Positions 24,215 to 34,356 are shown, counted from the stretch's first letter. The stretch is DNA of 37,863 bases from Muribacter muris (GCF_001038205.1 NZ_JWIZ01000027.1:1-37863), one strand, 5' to 3'. Notes: generated by a model not told the origin, from the sequence alone. Made by a program: numbers and translations.

Positions 24215-26488
24215 TTATCTCAACTCCGGAAACAGCATTTTGATGACATCACGGGTGAGCTGGCGGGATTTGCCTTGATACGGGAAAATGTGCATCATCA
24301 TCATTGGGTTGAAATTCGCTTCAATCACGCCCCACGAATTTAGGCTCGGCTCGGCGGCTTGCTTGAGATTCGGGATAATTAAGTCCACACCGCACACTTT
24401 CGCCCCCATTGCGTTGGCGATACCGACCGCCAGTTGCTTATAGCTCTCGTGCATTTCATCGGTCATATCAATGGAATCGCCGCCCGTGCTAATATTGGAA
24501 TTGGCACGTAACTGTACCCATTGTTCCTTACGTGGCACGCTGTCAGGCGTGAGCCCCTGCTCTTTGAGCTGCAATAATTCAATCTCGCCGAGCGCAATTT
24601 TTTTGAGCGGGCTGCGGCTACCGTCTCCCCGTAAAGGATCAGCATTTTTAAGTGCCACTAATTCCCGCACGCTGTGAACGCCATCCCCAATCACATTCGC
24701 CGGCACACGCAATAATACGGCGAGGGTTTGATCGCCCAGCACGAAAAAGCGATATTCGGTGCCGACCAAATAATCCTCGACCATAATTTCTTTATCTTCA
24801 CGAAAGGCGATTTCCACCGCTTTTGCAAAATCTTGCCGATTACTGACCCCTTGCTGAAAAATGGTAATACCCAAACCGTAGTTGGTCGATTTCGGTTTGA
24901 TTACCACCGCTTTTCCCTCAAATAAGCCATAATGAGCGATTGCTTCGTCCGCTCGGGTAAACTCAACGCTGTTCGGCACATTAAAACCGGCTTTCGCCAG
25001 CACCTTTTTCGTAACCACCTTATTTTCCATAATCAGCGGTGAAATATATTGATCGTGGCTGGTCATATTGCCGTTTTTGACATATTCGAGGTGATCGCCA
25101 AATTTGAGGGCAAGAAATTGATCGTTTTCGTCTAAAATGTCAACGTTAATCCCCTGTTGAATGGCATCAAACAACAAGGCTTGTGTGGACAATTCCATAT
25201 TATCAAAAGCCGATAATGCATAAAAACGCTCGAAGGCTTGCGCTTTATATTGGCGAGCTAAATTTGCACCAAAGGCTTGATAACCGCCCGCTTGCGTTAA
25301 GGCGTTTGCCATTCTGCCGCCAATTGTTTGGCTCGGATCGGCAAATTGTGCCAGTTTTTCACGCACTAATTGTTGATCTTGCTCGCTCGCGTGAATGTCA
25401 TTCAACATCGCCAATAATTGTGTGAGCAAGGCTTCACCTTCAGCTTTAAACGCTGTTTCGGCTAACGGGTGCTCTAATGCTACTTGGTTTAGGCACGCTT
25501 TGCCCAAATCAACGCCGTGCTGATCGGCGGTTTCGTCCAGCCATAGCATCAACAATAAAAACAGATGCACAAACTTGGCATCGGTTAATTCAATACCGTA
25601 AGGGGAAAACGGGTTGAGATCGAACAGGCGGAACTCCGCATACTGCACACCCTTTTCTAATAATGTCCGCACCCGTGCTGCGCCCCGCAAACGCACGTTT
25701 GAGTAATACTCTTTTTCGGCAATCAGCTCCCCTTCCGCCACCAAACGTTCAAGGGATTCGACATAATCCGCCAAACTATTATGATTCACCTGAATATGCG
25801 GTTTGTTCACATAGCCGTATTGACTTGAACGCAAACTGCGTACCAACTGCCCCGCCGCAAGCGGTGCGTTGCCGCCAAAATATTGCCATTCCACCGTAGG
25901 CGAGGCGGCGAGCAAATAAACCAATACCCATTGATAGCGCAGGAAATTGGTCGCCAATTTCATATAAATGGCATTCTGAAAAGCGATCGGATCGGCAAAA
26001 TCCGTTTGTAACGGAAAGATCGAGCGGATAAATTCCGAACTGAGCTGAAAATTGTAGTGAATCCCGCTCACCATCTGCTTGGTTTTGCCGTACACTGCCA
26101 CCAAATGCTCCCGATATGCCACATCATCGGGGTTATCCAACTGGGCAACCTTAATCGCCGCTTCAGGCGGCAAGCCCGCCGGCATACTGAGCGGAAACAG
26201 GTATTCATCTTCAGGCAGCGAGCGTAGCACCACCTCGTGAATCGCACTCAACCAGCGGTAGCTATCCTCCAATTTGGCATTCGGCGGCGTGATCAATTCA
26301 AGCTGGCTTTCAGCAAAATCCGTTTGAATATAAGGGTGAAAACGGCGGCTGCCGAACGCTTTCGGGTGGGGCGTAGTAACAATATTGCCCTGCTCATCGA
26401 CCCGTTGTCCCTCCTTTTCCAAACCGAACGAGCCTTGCTGAAACAATAAACCGAGCTGATATTCACGGATAATCTGTTGTAATGTCAT
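24215..26488 (-). CDS. gshAB: Bifunctional glutathione synthetase GshAB (GshF)
   Basis: 757 residues, the length known for Pasteurella GshF. One protein makes glutathione in two steps. The N-terminal gamma-glutamate-cysteine ligase (about 1-460) has FGLEKEGQRV, SGIHYNFQLS and FRLFDLNPFSPYGIELTDAK. The C-terminal ATP-grasp ligase (about 480-757) has VVIKPKSTNYGLGI, GDGVHSVRELV and the metal-binding end VIEANFNPMMMMHIFPYQGK. A fused gshA-gshB is typical of Pasteurellaceae and some Firmicutes. The gene is convergent with the peptidase cassette and divergent from the esterase gene (198 bp between starts). An uptake-like core (GCAAGCGGT near 26595) lies in that gap. Confidence 0.96.
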   Translation of the reverse strand: MTLQQIIREYQLGLLFQQGSFGLEKEGQRVDEQGNIVTTPHPKAFGSRRFHPYIQTDFAESQLELITPPNAKLEDSYRWLSAIHEVVLRSLPEDEYLFPLSMPAGLPPEAAIKVAQLDNPDDVAYREHLVAVYGKTKQMVSGIHYNFQLSSEFIRSIFPLQTDFADPIAFQNAIYMKLATNFLRYQWVLVYLLAASPTVEWQYFGGNAPLAAGQLVRSLRSSQYGYVNKPHIQVNHNSLADYVESLERLVAEGELIAEKEYYSNVRLRGAARVRTLLEKGVQYAEFRLFDLNPFSPYGIELTDAKFVHLFLLLMLWLDETADQHGVDLGKACLNQVALEHPLAETAFKAEGEALLTQLLAMLNDIHASEQDQQLVREKLAQFADPSQTIGGRMANALTQAGGYQAFGANLARQYKAQAFERFYALSAFDNMELSTQALLFDAIQQGINVDILDENDQFLALKFGDHLEYVKNGNMTSHDQYISPLIMENKVVTKKVLAKAGFNVPNSVEFTRADEAIAHYGLFEGKAVVIKPKSTNYGLGITIFQQGVSNRQDFAKAVEIAFREDKEIMVEDYLVGTEYRFFVLGDQTLAVLLRVPANVIGDGVHSVRELVALKNADPLRGDGSRSPLKKIALGEIELLQLKEQGLTPDSVPRKEQWVQLRANSNISTGGDSIDMTDEMHESYKQLAVGIANAMGAKVCGVDLIIPNLKQAAEPSLNSWGVIEANFNPMMMMHIFPYQGKSRQLTRDVIKMLFPELR

Positions 26489-26686
26489 TTTGTTAGCCTA
26501 GATTATTGAGAAATATTCTCAACCATACCACAAAATGCTCGCAATGTTTGTGCCGATTTGTAAAGTGATAGAGCATTTGGTTATTTTCTTCGGCAAGCGG
26601 TGAGATTCTCGCCAAAATAGGCAAAATCAACCGCCGAAAAAGTGTGATATACTGCGCCACCGTTTCAATTTGCCGCAGGAATCGCC

Positions 26687-27505
26687 GTGTTTCATCATCA
26701 CTATCTGGAAATGCAAGAGCATTTTTTATTCGTCCCGTACTATAACAACGTCCGCCGTATCCGTGTGCTACTGCCGAAAGACTACCGCAGCGAACAAGCG
26801 CACTACCCCGTACTGTATATGCACGACGGGCAAAATGTGTTTTACAGCAAAGAATCCTACTCCGGCTACTCGTGGAAAATTATCCCGACGATTAAACGAC
26901 ACACTGAATTTCCCAAGCTCATCATTGTCGGGATTGATAATGCGGGCGAACAACGGCTCAATGAATACGGCCCTTGGCGAACGGATGTCGGCGCAACCGC
27001 AGAAGTGAGAAACGCCAGCGGGCGAGGAATGGATTACGGCAAATGGGTGGTCGAGGTTGTCAAACCCTTTATCGACCAAACCTACCGCACCAAACGGGAA
27101 CGGGAACACACATTGCTGGCGGGCAGTTCAATGGGCGGCATTATCACCGCTTATATGGGGGCGGCATACCCACAAGTTTTCGGACATTTAGGCGTATTCT
27201 CTCTCGCCTCGTGGTTTAGTGAACCTGCTTTTTTAGACTTTCTGCACCGCCACCCGCTCAATCCGAGCAGTAAAGTTTTTATCCAAGTTGGCACAAACGA
27301 GGGCGATGAGGTTGATTCTCTGTTCATCTCCAATATGAACCAAGCCTATATCGACTGCACCCTGCGCTATTATCAATCGCTCCTACGCACAGAACACCCC
27401 CTCGACCAAATCCAGCTCCGCATTATGGCAAATGAAATCCACCACGAAAAACACTGGGCGGATCATTTTGTTGAGTTTTTACGGTTTTCATTGCTGAATA
27501 ATTAA
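26687..27505 (+). CDS. Esterase D-like alpha/beta hydrolase
   Basis: 272 residues from GTG 26687, chosen because AGGA lies 7 nt upstream; ATG 26711 is an alternative. The protein belongs to the esterase-D/Fes-like branch of alpha/beta hydrolases: VLYMHDGQNVF (43-53) forms the oxyanion-hole region, LLAGSSMGG (143-151) carries nucleophile Ser148, and HHEKHW near the C-terminus carries a candidate catalytic His. There is no signal peptide, so it is cytoplasmic. The substrate is not evident; relatives hydrolyse small esters, siderophore esters or S-formylglutathione. The nearby glutathione synthetase makes the last idea tempting but is no proof. Confidence 0.85.
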   Translation: MFHHHYLEMQEHFLFVPYYNNVRRIRVLLPKDYRSEQAHYPVLYMHDGQNVFYSKESYSGYSWKIIPTIKRHTEFPKLIIVGIDNAGEQRLNEYGPWRTDVGATAEVRNASGRGMDYGKWVVEVVKPFIDQTYRTKREREHTLLAGSSMGGIITAYMGAAYPQVFGHLGVFSLASWFSEPAFLDFLHRHPLNPSSKVFIQVGTNEGDEVDSLFISNMNQAYIDCTLRYYQSLLRTEHPLDQIQLRIMANEIHHEKHWADHFVEFLRFSLLNN

Positions 27506-27577
27506 ACACCTAATAATGCTCTTAAAATATCTGTTTAATATGCATCAGCTTAAGATGTGCCAACATTTCAAACCAAT

Positions 27578-27595
27578 TTATGATCCACATCACAT
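27578..27595. promoter_or_regulatory. CRP-like binding site upstream of fumC
   Basis: TATGA-TCCACA-TCACA fits the CRP consensus TGTGA-N6-TCACA with one change in the left half, flanked by AT-rich sequence. It lies about 200 bp before fumC and 70 bp after the esterase gene, so cAMP-CRP control of fumC is plausible. No confident -10/-35 pair was assigned. Confidence 0.5.
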
Positions 27596-27712
27596 TTTTG
27601 GAAAAATGTCGTCCCCTAATGTCGCTTTTCCATTCCTTTATTCCATTGGCAGTGCTACTATTTTTAGGTTATGGTGAACTTTCGGCCCACTTTATTTTGT
27701 AAAAAAACGGCT

Positions 27713-27728
27713 AAAATCGACCGCTTGC
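27713..27728 (-). repeat. Apl-type DNA uptake sequence
   Basis: The reverse strand reads GCAAGCGGTCGATTTT, the Actinobacillus-type uptake core with its AT-rich tail. It lies in the 288-bp fumC upstream region. Confidence 0.75.
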
Positions 27729-27793
27729 AAGTAAGTTATGCCGATAAGTTCCTGATCGTAATCGCACTGATGACTATTATCTAGGAGAAAACA

Positions 27794-29188
27794 ATGGCAT
27801 TCCGTATCGAAAAAGACACAATGGGCGAAGTTCAAGTACCGGCAAATCGTTACTGGGCGGCACAAACTGAGCGCTCACGCAACAATTTTAAAATTGGACC
27901 GGAAGGTTCAATGCCGGCAGAAATTATTGAAGCCTTTGGCTATCTCAAAAAAGCGGCCGCCTTCGCCAACCACGATTTAGGCGTGTTACCGATTGAAAAA
28001 CGGGATCTTATCGCCCAAGCCTGCGATGAAATCTTAGCAAATAAATTAGCAGGCGAATTTCCACTCGTTATCTGGCAAACCGGTTCAGGCACACAATCCA
28101 ATATGAACCTTAACGAAGTGATTTCAAACCGCGCACACGTTCTCAACGGCGGTAAACTCGGCGAAAAAAGCATTATTCACCCGAATGACGATGTAAATAA
28201 ATCCCAGTCTTCCAACGACACCTACCCAACCGCAATGCACATCGCTGCGTACAAAAAAGTGGTTGAACACACTTTGCCGTGTGTAAAACGCCTGCAAAAA
28301 ACGTTAAGTGAAAAATCCGAAGCGTTTAAAGATGTGGTAAAAATCGGTCGTACTCATTTAATGGATGCAACGCCACTCACTCTCGGTCAAGAATTTTCTG
28401 CTTATGCCGCACAATTAGCCTTTGGTATCAAAGCATTAGAAAATACCTTGCCTCATTTAGCAGAGCTTGCCTTAGGCGGCACAGCGGTCGGCACAGGCTT
28501 AAACACACCGAAAGGCTATGATGTGAAAGTTGCCGACTATATCGCCCAATTTACCGGCTTACCGTTCATCACCGCCCAAAATAAATTTGAAGCGTTAGCC
28601 ACCCACGATGCGATTGTCGAAACACACGGTGCATTAAAACAGCTCGCCGTTTCCCTTTACAAAATCGCTAATGATATCCGCTTACTTGCCTCCGGCCCAC
28701 GCTCCGGTATCGGCGAAATTCTAATTCCGGAAAATGAACCCGGTTCATCAATTATGCCGGGCAAAGTGAACCCGACCCAATGCGAAGCAATGACAATGGT
28801 ATGCGCCCAAGTATTAGGTAACGATACCACTATCTCATTTGCCGGCACGCAGGGGCATTTCCAGCTTAACGTTTTCAAACCGGTAATGGCGTACAACTTC
28901 CTCCAATCCGCCCAACTACTCGGCGATGCGTGCATCTCTTTTGACGAGCATTGCGCTATCGGCATTGAACCGAACTTCCCTCGCATCAAAAAACAGTTAG
29001 ACGATTCACTAATGCTAGTAACCGCGTTAAACACCAAAATTGGCTATGAAAATGCAGCGAAAATTGCTAAAACCGCCCATAAAAACGGCACAACGCTAAA
29101 AGAAGAGGCAATCAATTTAGGCTTAGTTACCGCAGAGCAATTTGATGAATGGGTTCGTCCGGAAGATATGGTCGGCAGCTTAAAATAG
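27794..29188 (+). CDS. fumC: Class II fumarate hydratase FumC
   Basis: 464 residues, normal for FumC, which interconverts fumarate and malate in the TCA cycle without an iron-sulfur cluster. Signatures: [14 protein letters not shown] (substrate binding), [16 protein letters not shown], and the fumarase/aspartase signature [11 protein letters not shown] with catalytic-loop Ser318-Ser319. AGGAG lies ahead of ATG 27794. The gene has a 288-bp upstream region with a CRP-like site and an uptake sequence, and a terminator at 29245-29273. Confidence 0.97.
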   Translation: MAFRIEKDTMGEVQVPANRYWAAQTERSRNNFKIGPEGSMPAEIIEAFGYLKKAAAFANHDLGVLPIEKRDLIAQACDEILANKLAGEFPLVIWQTGSGTQSNMNLNEVISNRAHVLNGGKLGEKSIIHPNDDVNKSQSSNDTYPTAMHIAAYKKVVEHTLPCVKRLQKTLSEKSEAFKDVVKIGRTHLMDATPLTLGQEFSAYAAQLAFGIKALENTLPHLAELALGGTAVGTGLNTPKGYDVKVADYIAQFTGLPFITAQNKFEALATHDAIVETHGALKQLAVSLYKIANDIRLLASGPRSGIGEILIPENEPGSSIMPGKVNPTQCEAMTMVCAQVLGNDTTISFAGTQGHFQLNVFKPVMAYNFLQSAQLLGDACISFDEHCAIGIEPNFPRIKKQLDDSLMLVTALNTKIGYENAAKIAKTAHKNGTTLKEEAINLGLVTAEQFDEWVRPEDMVGSLK

Positions 29189-29196
29189 AAACTGAA

Positions 29197-29211
29197 ACAA
29201 GCGGTCGGTTT
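29197..29211 (+). repeat. Apl-type DNA uptake sequence
   Basis: ACAAGCGGTCGGTTT, an exact Apl-type core with extension, lies 8 bp after the fumC stop. Such copies mark DNA that these bacteria take up preferentially. Confidence 0.85.
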
Positions 29212-29244
29212 CCACTAATAATTGATAGTACTAACCTCTAAACT

Positions 29245-29273
29245 AAAAGGGATACTGAATGAGTATCCCTTTT
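29245..29273 (+). terminator. Rho-independent terminator of fumC
   Basis: AAAAGGGATACT (29245-29256) pairs perfectly with AGTATCCCTTTT (29262-29273) around a 5-nt loop, with T-rich sequence after it. Confidence 0.88.
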
Positions 29274-29413
29274 ATTTCTCATTCGGCTAGCAACCAAGCA
29301 TACAAGGCAAAGCCCTATACAATCTGCACAACATTATACCTTACGAAGCTATTTCAACAGTGCTAAAAAATCTCTTTCTGCAAGTATCCAGCTCTATAAA
29401 CAAACTTCGTAAT

Positions 29414-30547
29414 TTACTTGAAAAAAGCCATTGCGGTTTTCATCACCCGCTCGGCTTCTTGCTCCGTTAAATTAAAAAAGAGGGGTAAACGCACGAGGCG
29501 GTCGCTCTCGGCGGTGGTGTAGCGGTCTTTGCCGTTAAAACGCCCGAACCGTTGTCCGGCAGGGCTGGTATGAAGCGGGACATAATGAAACACGCTGAGA
29601 ATATCCGCTCGTTTTAAATATTGGATAAACGCCTCGCGTTGCGTCTGATCGGCTAACTTGAGATAGAACAGATGGGCGTTATGCTCGCAATCGGCAGGCG
29701 GGGCTGCCAATTCCAGCTCGCCCGTTTCGGCAAGGGGGGAAAAGGCTTGAAAGTAACGTTGCCAAATCGTTAAACGGCGTTGGTTGATTAGATCCGCCGT
29801 TTCCAACTGGGCATATAGATATGCTGCTTGCAGATCGGAGAGCAAAAAACTCGATCCCACATCCTGCCAGCGATATTTATCCACTTGCCCCCGAAAAAAA
29901 CGGCTGCGATCCGTGCCTTTTTCCCGCACGATCTCCGCCCGTGCGACGAGTTGCGGATCATTGATCAGTATTGCCCCGCCTTCGCCGCCGGCGGTATAAT
30001 TTTTCGTTTCGTGAAAACTGTAACAGCCGAGATGCCCAATCGTGCCCAATGGCTTACCCCGATAGCGAGCCATTACCGCCTGCGCCGCATCTTCTACGAC
30101 CCAAAGTCGATATTTCGCCGCCAGCGCCATTATCGTTGCCATTTCGCAGGCAACCCCGCCGTAATGCACCGGCACAATGGCTTTGGTTTTCGGCGTGATC
30201 GCCTGTTCAATCAAACGTTCATCTATATTCATCGTATCCGGACGAACATCGACAAACACAATCTTCGCTCCCCGTAGCACAAACGCATTGGCGGTTGAGA
30301 CAAAGGTGTAGCTCGGCATAATAACTTCATCGTCAGGCTGAATATCGAGTAATATCGCCGCCATTTCCAAAGCGGCGGTACAAGAGGGCGCCAGCAGTGC
30401 CTTGTGCGTGCCGAACCGTTGCTCGAACCACCGTTCACAGCGGCGGCTGAACTCACCGTTGCCGGCAAGCTGCCCGCTTGTCATCGCCTGTTGTACATAA
30501 CTCAGCTCTGTGCCGACCAATGTCGGCCGATTAAACGGAATGTGCAT
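29414..30547 (-). CDS. wecE: dTDP-4-amino-4,6-dideoxygalactose transaminase WecE
   Basis: 377 residues from ATG 30547. The frame is open further upstream to 30589, but the family start is IPFNRPTLVGTEL. It is a PLP sugar aminotransferase (DegT/DnrJ/EryC1 fold) that makes dTDP-Fuc4N for enterobacterial common antigen. The PLP lysine is Lys182 in SFHETKNYTAGGEGG. VVEDAAQAV and GNGEFSRRCERWFEQRFG also fit WecE. Last gene of the wec operon, overlapping wecD by 17 nt. The expected downstream genes (wzxE, wecF, wzyE, wecG) do not follow; fumC converges from the other side. Confidence 0.94.
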   Translation of the reverse strand: MHIPFNRPTLVGTELSYVQQAMTSGQLAGNGEFSRRCERWFEQRFGTHKALLAPSCTAALEMAAILLDIQPDDEVIMPSYTFVSTANAFVLRGAKIVFVDVRPDTMNIDERLIEQAITPKTKAIVPVHYGGVACEMATIMALAAKYRLWVVEDAAQAVMARYRGKPLGTIGHLGCYSFHETKNYTAGGEGGAILINDPQLVARAEIVREKGTDRSRFFRGQVDKYRWQDVGSSFLLSDLQAAYLYAQLETADLINQRRLTIWQRYFQAFSPLAETGELELAAPPADCEHNAHLFYLKLADQTQREAFIQYLKRADILSVFHYVPLHTSPAGQRFGRFNGKDRYTTAESDRLVRLPLFFNLTEQEAERVMKTAMAFFK

Positions 30548-31226
30548 TGCGATATAACCAATAATGAAGATCCTGCGGCACAGCCCCAATGCGTTGGTAG
30601 AACCGGATTGCCGCTAAATTGCCGGATTGGGTACGCACCCTCAACGTTGCCGCCCCCTGCTGTTTCGCCCAACCCATTGCACCCTGTAATAACGCCCTGC
30701 CCACCCCATTGCCCTGTTCAGATGCCGCCACCGCTAATAAACCGATATCAGCGTTATCGTCAACAAACCGAACGCTGACCCCGCCGACAATTTGCCCCTG
30801 CCGCCGGATAATCAGGCACACATCATCAAAGCTGCCCTGCACGGCATTTGTGATCCACTGACGGTAAAAACGCTGATTTTCACTCGCCGAAAAATAGGGC
30901 GTACGAAAACGGCTGTTCGGAAAAGCATTGCCAAACAGTGCGGTCAACGCAGCCAGATCAGCCTGCGTTGCCACCGCTAATTCCAGCAAAGGGTGAGACG
31001 GCAGCGGCAGCACAAAGAGCAACTCGCCCTCTACCCATTGGAACTGATTGTGCTGCAAATAGTGCAATAACGCCGTTTCATTTGCGCTGACTTTAGCGGC
31101 TACTAAGGCAAAATCGGCAAATAATTCACCGGCAAGCGGGCGGTTCGGCACATTTTTTAGCAAAAGCCGCCCGATCCGACGGCCGAAAAACGCCGTTTCC
31201 CATTCGTTTAAGATAATCTCTGCCAT
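30531..31226 (-). CDS. wecD: dTDP-fucosamine acetyltransferase WecD (RffC)
   Basis: 231 residues. The GNAT acetyltransferase turns dTDP-Fuc4N into dTDP-Fuc4NAc. The N-terminal part NEWETAFFGRRIGRL is typical of WecD. The acetyl-CoA site is in the C-terminal GNAT domain: LLAVAASEQGNGVGRALLQG (Q/R-x-x-G-x-G/A motif QGNGVG) and NLAAIRFYQRIGA. It overlaps wecC by 19 nt and wecE by 17 nt, so the operon is tightly coupled. Confidence 0.92.
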   Translation of the reverse strand: MAEIILNEWETAFFGRRIGRLLLKNVPNRPLAGELFADFALVAAKVSANETALLHYLQHNQFQWVEGELLFVLPLPSHPLLELAVATQADLAALTALFGNAFPNSRFRTPYFSASENQRFYRQWITNAVQGSFDDVCLIIRRQGQIVGGVSVRFVDDNADIGLLAVAASEQGNGVGRALLQGAMGWAKQQGAATLRVRTQSGNLAAIRFYQRIGAVPQDLHYWLYRNAHSV

Positions 31227-32461
31227 ATCCCTTTAGTATCCACCCGCCACGGCGTTGTTTTTTCAGTCAAGGGCGTTTGTTTGAAACGTTGATGATCGAC
31301 CAGCAAGACTAATACGTCCGCTTGCGTTAATGCGTGATCGAGCGTAACTAACTCAGCTTTAGCGAGAGACGGCGGCAAGGCGGACAGGTTCGGTTCAACC
31401 ACCCATAACGCACCGCTGTGCCACTCGGCAAGGGCTTCGGTAATCGCCAGTGCCGGACTTTCCCGCACATCGTCCACATCGGCTTTGAAGGTCAGCCCCA
31501 AGCACGCAATCGTCAGTTGATTTAAGGTACGACCGCTTGCCGCCAAACAATCCGCAACCGCCGCTTTCACTTTGTCGATCACCCATTGAGGCTTGGCATC
31601 ATTGACGTGGCGGGCTGTTTGAATTAAACGGGCTAAATCCGGCGTTTGTGCCACCATAAACCACGGATCGACCGCGATACAATGCCCGCCGACCCCTGCC
31701 CCCGGCTGCAAAATCTGCACGCGTGGGTGGCGGTTTGCCAGTGCAATCAGTTCCCAAACATCAATCTCTAGCCGATCACAGATCAGCGATAATTCGTTTG
31801 CAAAGGCAATATTAACGTCTCGAAAGCTGTTTTCCGTCAATTTACACATTTCAGCGGTACGAGCGTTCGTGGTTAAACACTCGCCTTTTGCAAAAAGTCG
31901 GTACAAAGCGACCGCTTGTTGCGCGCATTTTGGGCTAGGCCCGCCGATCACGCGGTCATTTGCCACCAATTCCTGCAAAATATTACCCGGTAGGACACGC
32001 TCCGGACAGTAGGCGATGTTCACCTCGTCCGGAAAATGTAAATCCGGGCGGGCAAAGCGTAGCTGCTCGGCGATTTGGTCGGTCGTGCCAACGGGCGAGG
32101 TCGATTCCAGTACCACTAAATTCCCTTTGGCTAACACGGGAGCGATAGCCGCTACAGCCTGTTCAACAAAGTGCAAATCCGGCTGATGCTCCGGCGTTAA
32201 AGGCGTCGGCACGGCAATGATAAAGGCATCGGCAGCCTCCGGTTTGGTGGCTGCAATAAAATTGCCGCTATCAACCGCTTGCCGTAACGCCAAATCAATG
32301 CCCTTTTCGGCAATCGGTGCGTTACCTTGGTTGAGCTGCGCCACCCGTGCCAGATGAGTATCCACGCCGATCACTTGCTTGCCAGCATTGGCAAAGGCTA
32401 GGGCGGTCGGCAAGCCAATATAGCCTAAGCCGACCACGCAAATTCGGTTAAAATCCGCCAT
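31208..32461 (-). CDS. wecC: UDP-N-acetyl-D-mannosamine dehydrogenase WecC
   Basis: 417 residues, close to E. coli WecC (420). It oxidises UDP-ManNAc to UDP-ManNAcA with NAD. The Rossmann motif is GLGYIGLPTALAF (11-23). The catalytic cysteine is Cys261 in GAGVGGHCIAVDPWF, and the UDP-binding C-terminal domain has GLTFKADVDDVRESPA. It overlaps wecB by 14 nt and wecD by 19 nt. An exact uptake core is embedded within it (ACAAGCGGTC on the minus strand near 31909-31918). Confidence 0.95.
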   Translation of the reverse strand: MADFNRICVVGLGYIGLPTALAFANAGKQVIGVDTHLARVAQLNQGNAPIAEKGIDLALRQAVDSGNFIAATKPEAADAFIIAVPTPLTPEHQPDLHFVEQAVAAIAPVLAKGNLVVLESTSPVGTTDQIAEQLRFARPDLHFPDEVNIAYCPERVLPGNILQELVANDRVIGGPSPKCAQQAVALYRLFAKGECLTTNARTAEMCKLTENSFRDVNIAFANELSLICDRLEIDVWELIALANRHPRVQILQPGAGVGGHCIAVDPWFMVAQTPDLARLIQTARHVNDAKPQWVIDKVKAAVADCLAASGRTLNQLTIACLGLTFKADVDDVRESPALAITEALAEWHSGALWVVEPNLSALPPSLAKAELVTLDHALTQADVLVLLVDHQRFKQTPLTEKTTPWRVDTKGIWQRLS

Positions 32462-33575
32462 TTTGGTTCTCTTTCAAAATTGCCGCAATCCGTTCGCTTG
32501 CCTGTCCGTCTCCGTAGAAACAAGGGGCTGAACGGGGTTGGCTCGGCATTGCCAAATGGCGTAACACTTCGCTGACTAATCTGTCTGCATCAGTGCCGAC
32601 TAATGTCATCGTGCCAGCTTCCTCTGCTTCCGTTCGTTCGGTGGTCTCCCGCATCAATAAAATCGGTTTTGCCAGCCCGTTGGCTTCCTCTTGAATGCCG
32701 CCGGAATCGGTCAAAATCAGATCGGCACGGGACATTAAATAGACAAACGGCAAATAGGCTTGCGGTTCAAGCAGAAAAATATTCTCTATGCCTGCCAGTT
32801 GCCGCGCGAGCGGCTCTCGTAGCTGCGGGTTGAGATGCACAGGGAAAACGATCTGCACATTCGGGCGGCATCTTGCCAGCCTAGCCAACGCTTGACAAAT
32901 CTGCGCTAGTGGCTCGCCCCAATTTTCACGGCGGTGGCAAGTTACCAAGACACACTGTTTCTGTGGCTCGAGAAAGGCAAAATCCACCGCTAACTGCGCA
33001 GCAAGCGGGGCGTTTTCGGCAATATTTTGCAACATTAGCTTGAGGGCATCAATTACGGTATTGCCCGTTACCCAAATGCGTTCGGCAGCCACGCCTTCCT
33101 TGAGTAAATTCCGCCGTGCCTGCGGAGTCGGTGCAAAATGATAGGCAGCTAATACGCTGATCAAACGGCGGTTCGCCTCTTCAGGATAAGGGGAATGGAG
33201 ATCGCCGGTGCGTAGCCCCGCTTCAATATGCGCTAACGGAATACGCTGATAATAGGCAGCAAGGGCGGTGATAAAGGCACTGCTCGTATCGCCGTGCACT
33301 AGCACCAAATCGGGCTGATGCTGCGCCAATACCTGTTGCAATGCGGGCAGTAATCGGGCGTGAAGCTCGGCGAGACTCTGCTGCGCCGACATTATGTTGA
33401 GATCGATATCCGGTTGAATTTCAAACTGATGCAGCACTTGATCGAGCATTTGGCGGTGCTGCCCCGTTGCACACAGGGTGAGCTTAAATTCAGCCTGCCG
33501 TTGTAGCGTTTTAATCAGCGGGGCGAGTTTTATCGCCTCAGGGCGTGTGCCGAATACTATCAGAATGTGGCGCAT
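32448..33575 (-). CDS. wecB: UDP-GlcNAc 2-epimerase WecB
   Basis: 375 residues from ATG 33575 (E. coli WecB has 376). A longer open frame to 33632 adds sequence unlike the family. It begins MRHILIVFGTRPEAIKLAPL, the UDP-GlcNAc 2-epimerase signature. VHGDTSSAF, HIEAGLRTGD and TDSGGIQEEA complete it. The enzyme forms UDP-ManNAc for common antigen. Its start overlaps the wzzE stop as TAATG. Confidence 0.95.
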   Translation of the reverse strand: MRHILIVFGTRPEAIKLAPLIKTLQRQAEFKLTLCATGQHRQMLDQVLHQFEIQPDIDLNIMSAQQSLAELHARLLPALQQVLAQHQPDLVLVHGDTSSAFITALAAYYQRIPLAHIEAGLRTGDLHSPYPEEANRRLISVLAAYHFAPTPQARRNLLKEGVAAERIWVTGNTVIDALKLMLQNIAENAPLAAQLAVDFAFLEPQKQCVLVTCHRRENWGEPLAQICQALARLARCRPNVQIVFPVHLNPQLREPLARQLAGIENIFLLEPQAYLPFVYLMSRADLILTDSGGIQEEANGLAKPILLMRETTERTEAEEAGTMTLVGTDADRLVSEVLRHLAMPSQPRSAPCFYGDGQASERIAAILKENQNGGF

Positions 33576-34348
33576 TATTTTCGCTGTAACGCTATCACAA
33601 CCAATCCAAGCAACGCCCCAAATCCAGCACACAGTGCTAGCACTAGCGTCAGGTTGTCCGGTAACGCCGGCTTGGTAGCCGCAATCGGTTTTTGAACCAA
33701 ATGATAAGGCACTAATTGATTATCAAGGGGTTGCACCGAACGCATCAGGGTTAATTTTGCCTGCCACTGTTCGCCTAGATTGGCATCTGCCGACTGTTTA
33801 ACCTGCTGAAATAGCAGTTTCCACTGTTGGATCAAATCGTTATTCAAATTCTCACGGGCTTTTAGGCTGCTTTTCTGAATAAAATCACTCAAGACGCTTG
33901 CAGCGTGATCCGGATTTACCAACTGAAAAGATAACGTACCGGTCGCACTATCAAACTGCAATTTTTCCACAAGCTGACGGGCGAATAGGGCTGTCGGTTG
34001 GTGGTTTACTGCTGCGGTCTGCTGCACAATCGTATTGTTGATGAGAAACTCTAAACGATCGTCAAGTGCGGTTAAACGTTGCTTAAACTCATCAAAGACG
34101 GCAGTGGTGATCTCTTGCTCATTGTTAGGGAGGGCGTTACCGTCATTTTGCACCTGCCGATACGTGCTTTTTAATGAATAAAAATTACCCAACTCCGCTA
34201 CTTTCGGCGCGTCAAACCGTGCGCTCACCCGCCACTCTTGCGACTGTGTTGCGAGATGAAGCCAACCCGTCCCAACACTTAATCCGATGAAAAAGACTAA
34301 AATCAGTATATTTGATAATAACGATGTTTTTGGTTTTTGATGTTCCAT
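33575..34348 (-). CDS. wzzE: Wzz-family chain-length regulator (WzzE-like)
   Basis: 257 residues, shorter than E. coli WzzE (about 350). It has the Wzz layout: a cytoplasmic N-terminus, TM1 (about 13-31, NILILVFFIGLSVGTGW), a periplasmic helical domain, then a proline-containing segment before TM2 (about 233-253, LTLVLALCAGFGALLGLVVI). Such proteins set the modal length of polysaccharide chains made by a Wzy polymerase. It sits between wecA and wecB as in E. coli. The short periplasmic domain may lack parts of the extended arm. Confidence 0.85.
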   Translation of the reverse strand: MEHQKPKTSLLSNILILVFFIGLSVGTGWLHLATQSQEWRVSARFDAPKVAELGNFYSLKSTYRQVQNDGNALPNNEQEITTAVFDEFKQRLTALDDRLEFLINNTIVQQTAAVNHQPTALFARQLVEKLQFDSATGTLSFQLVNPDHAASVLSDFIQKSSLKARENLNNDLIQQWKLLFQQVKQSADANLGEQWQAKLTLMRSVQPLDNQLVPYHLVQKPIAATKPALPDNLTLVLALCAGFGALLGLVVIALQRK

Positions 34349-34356
34349 AATCTGTG

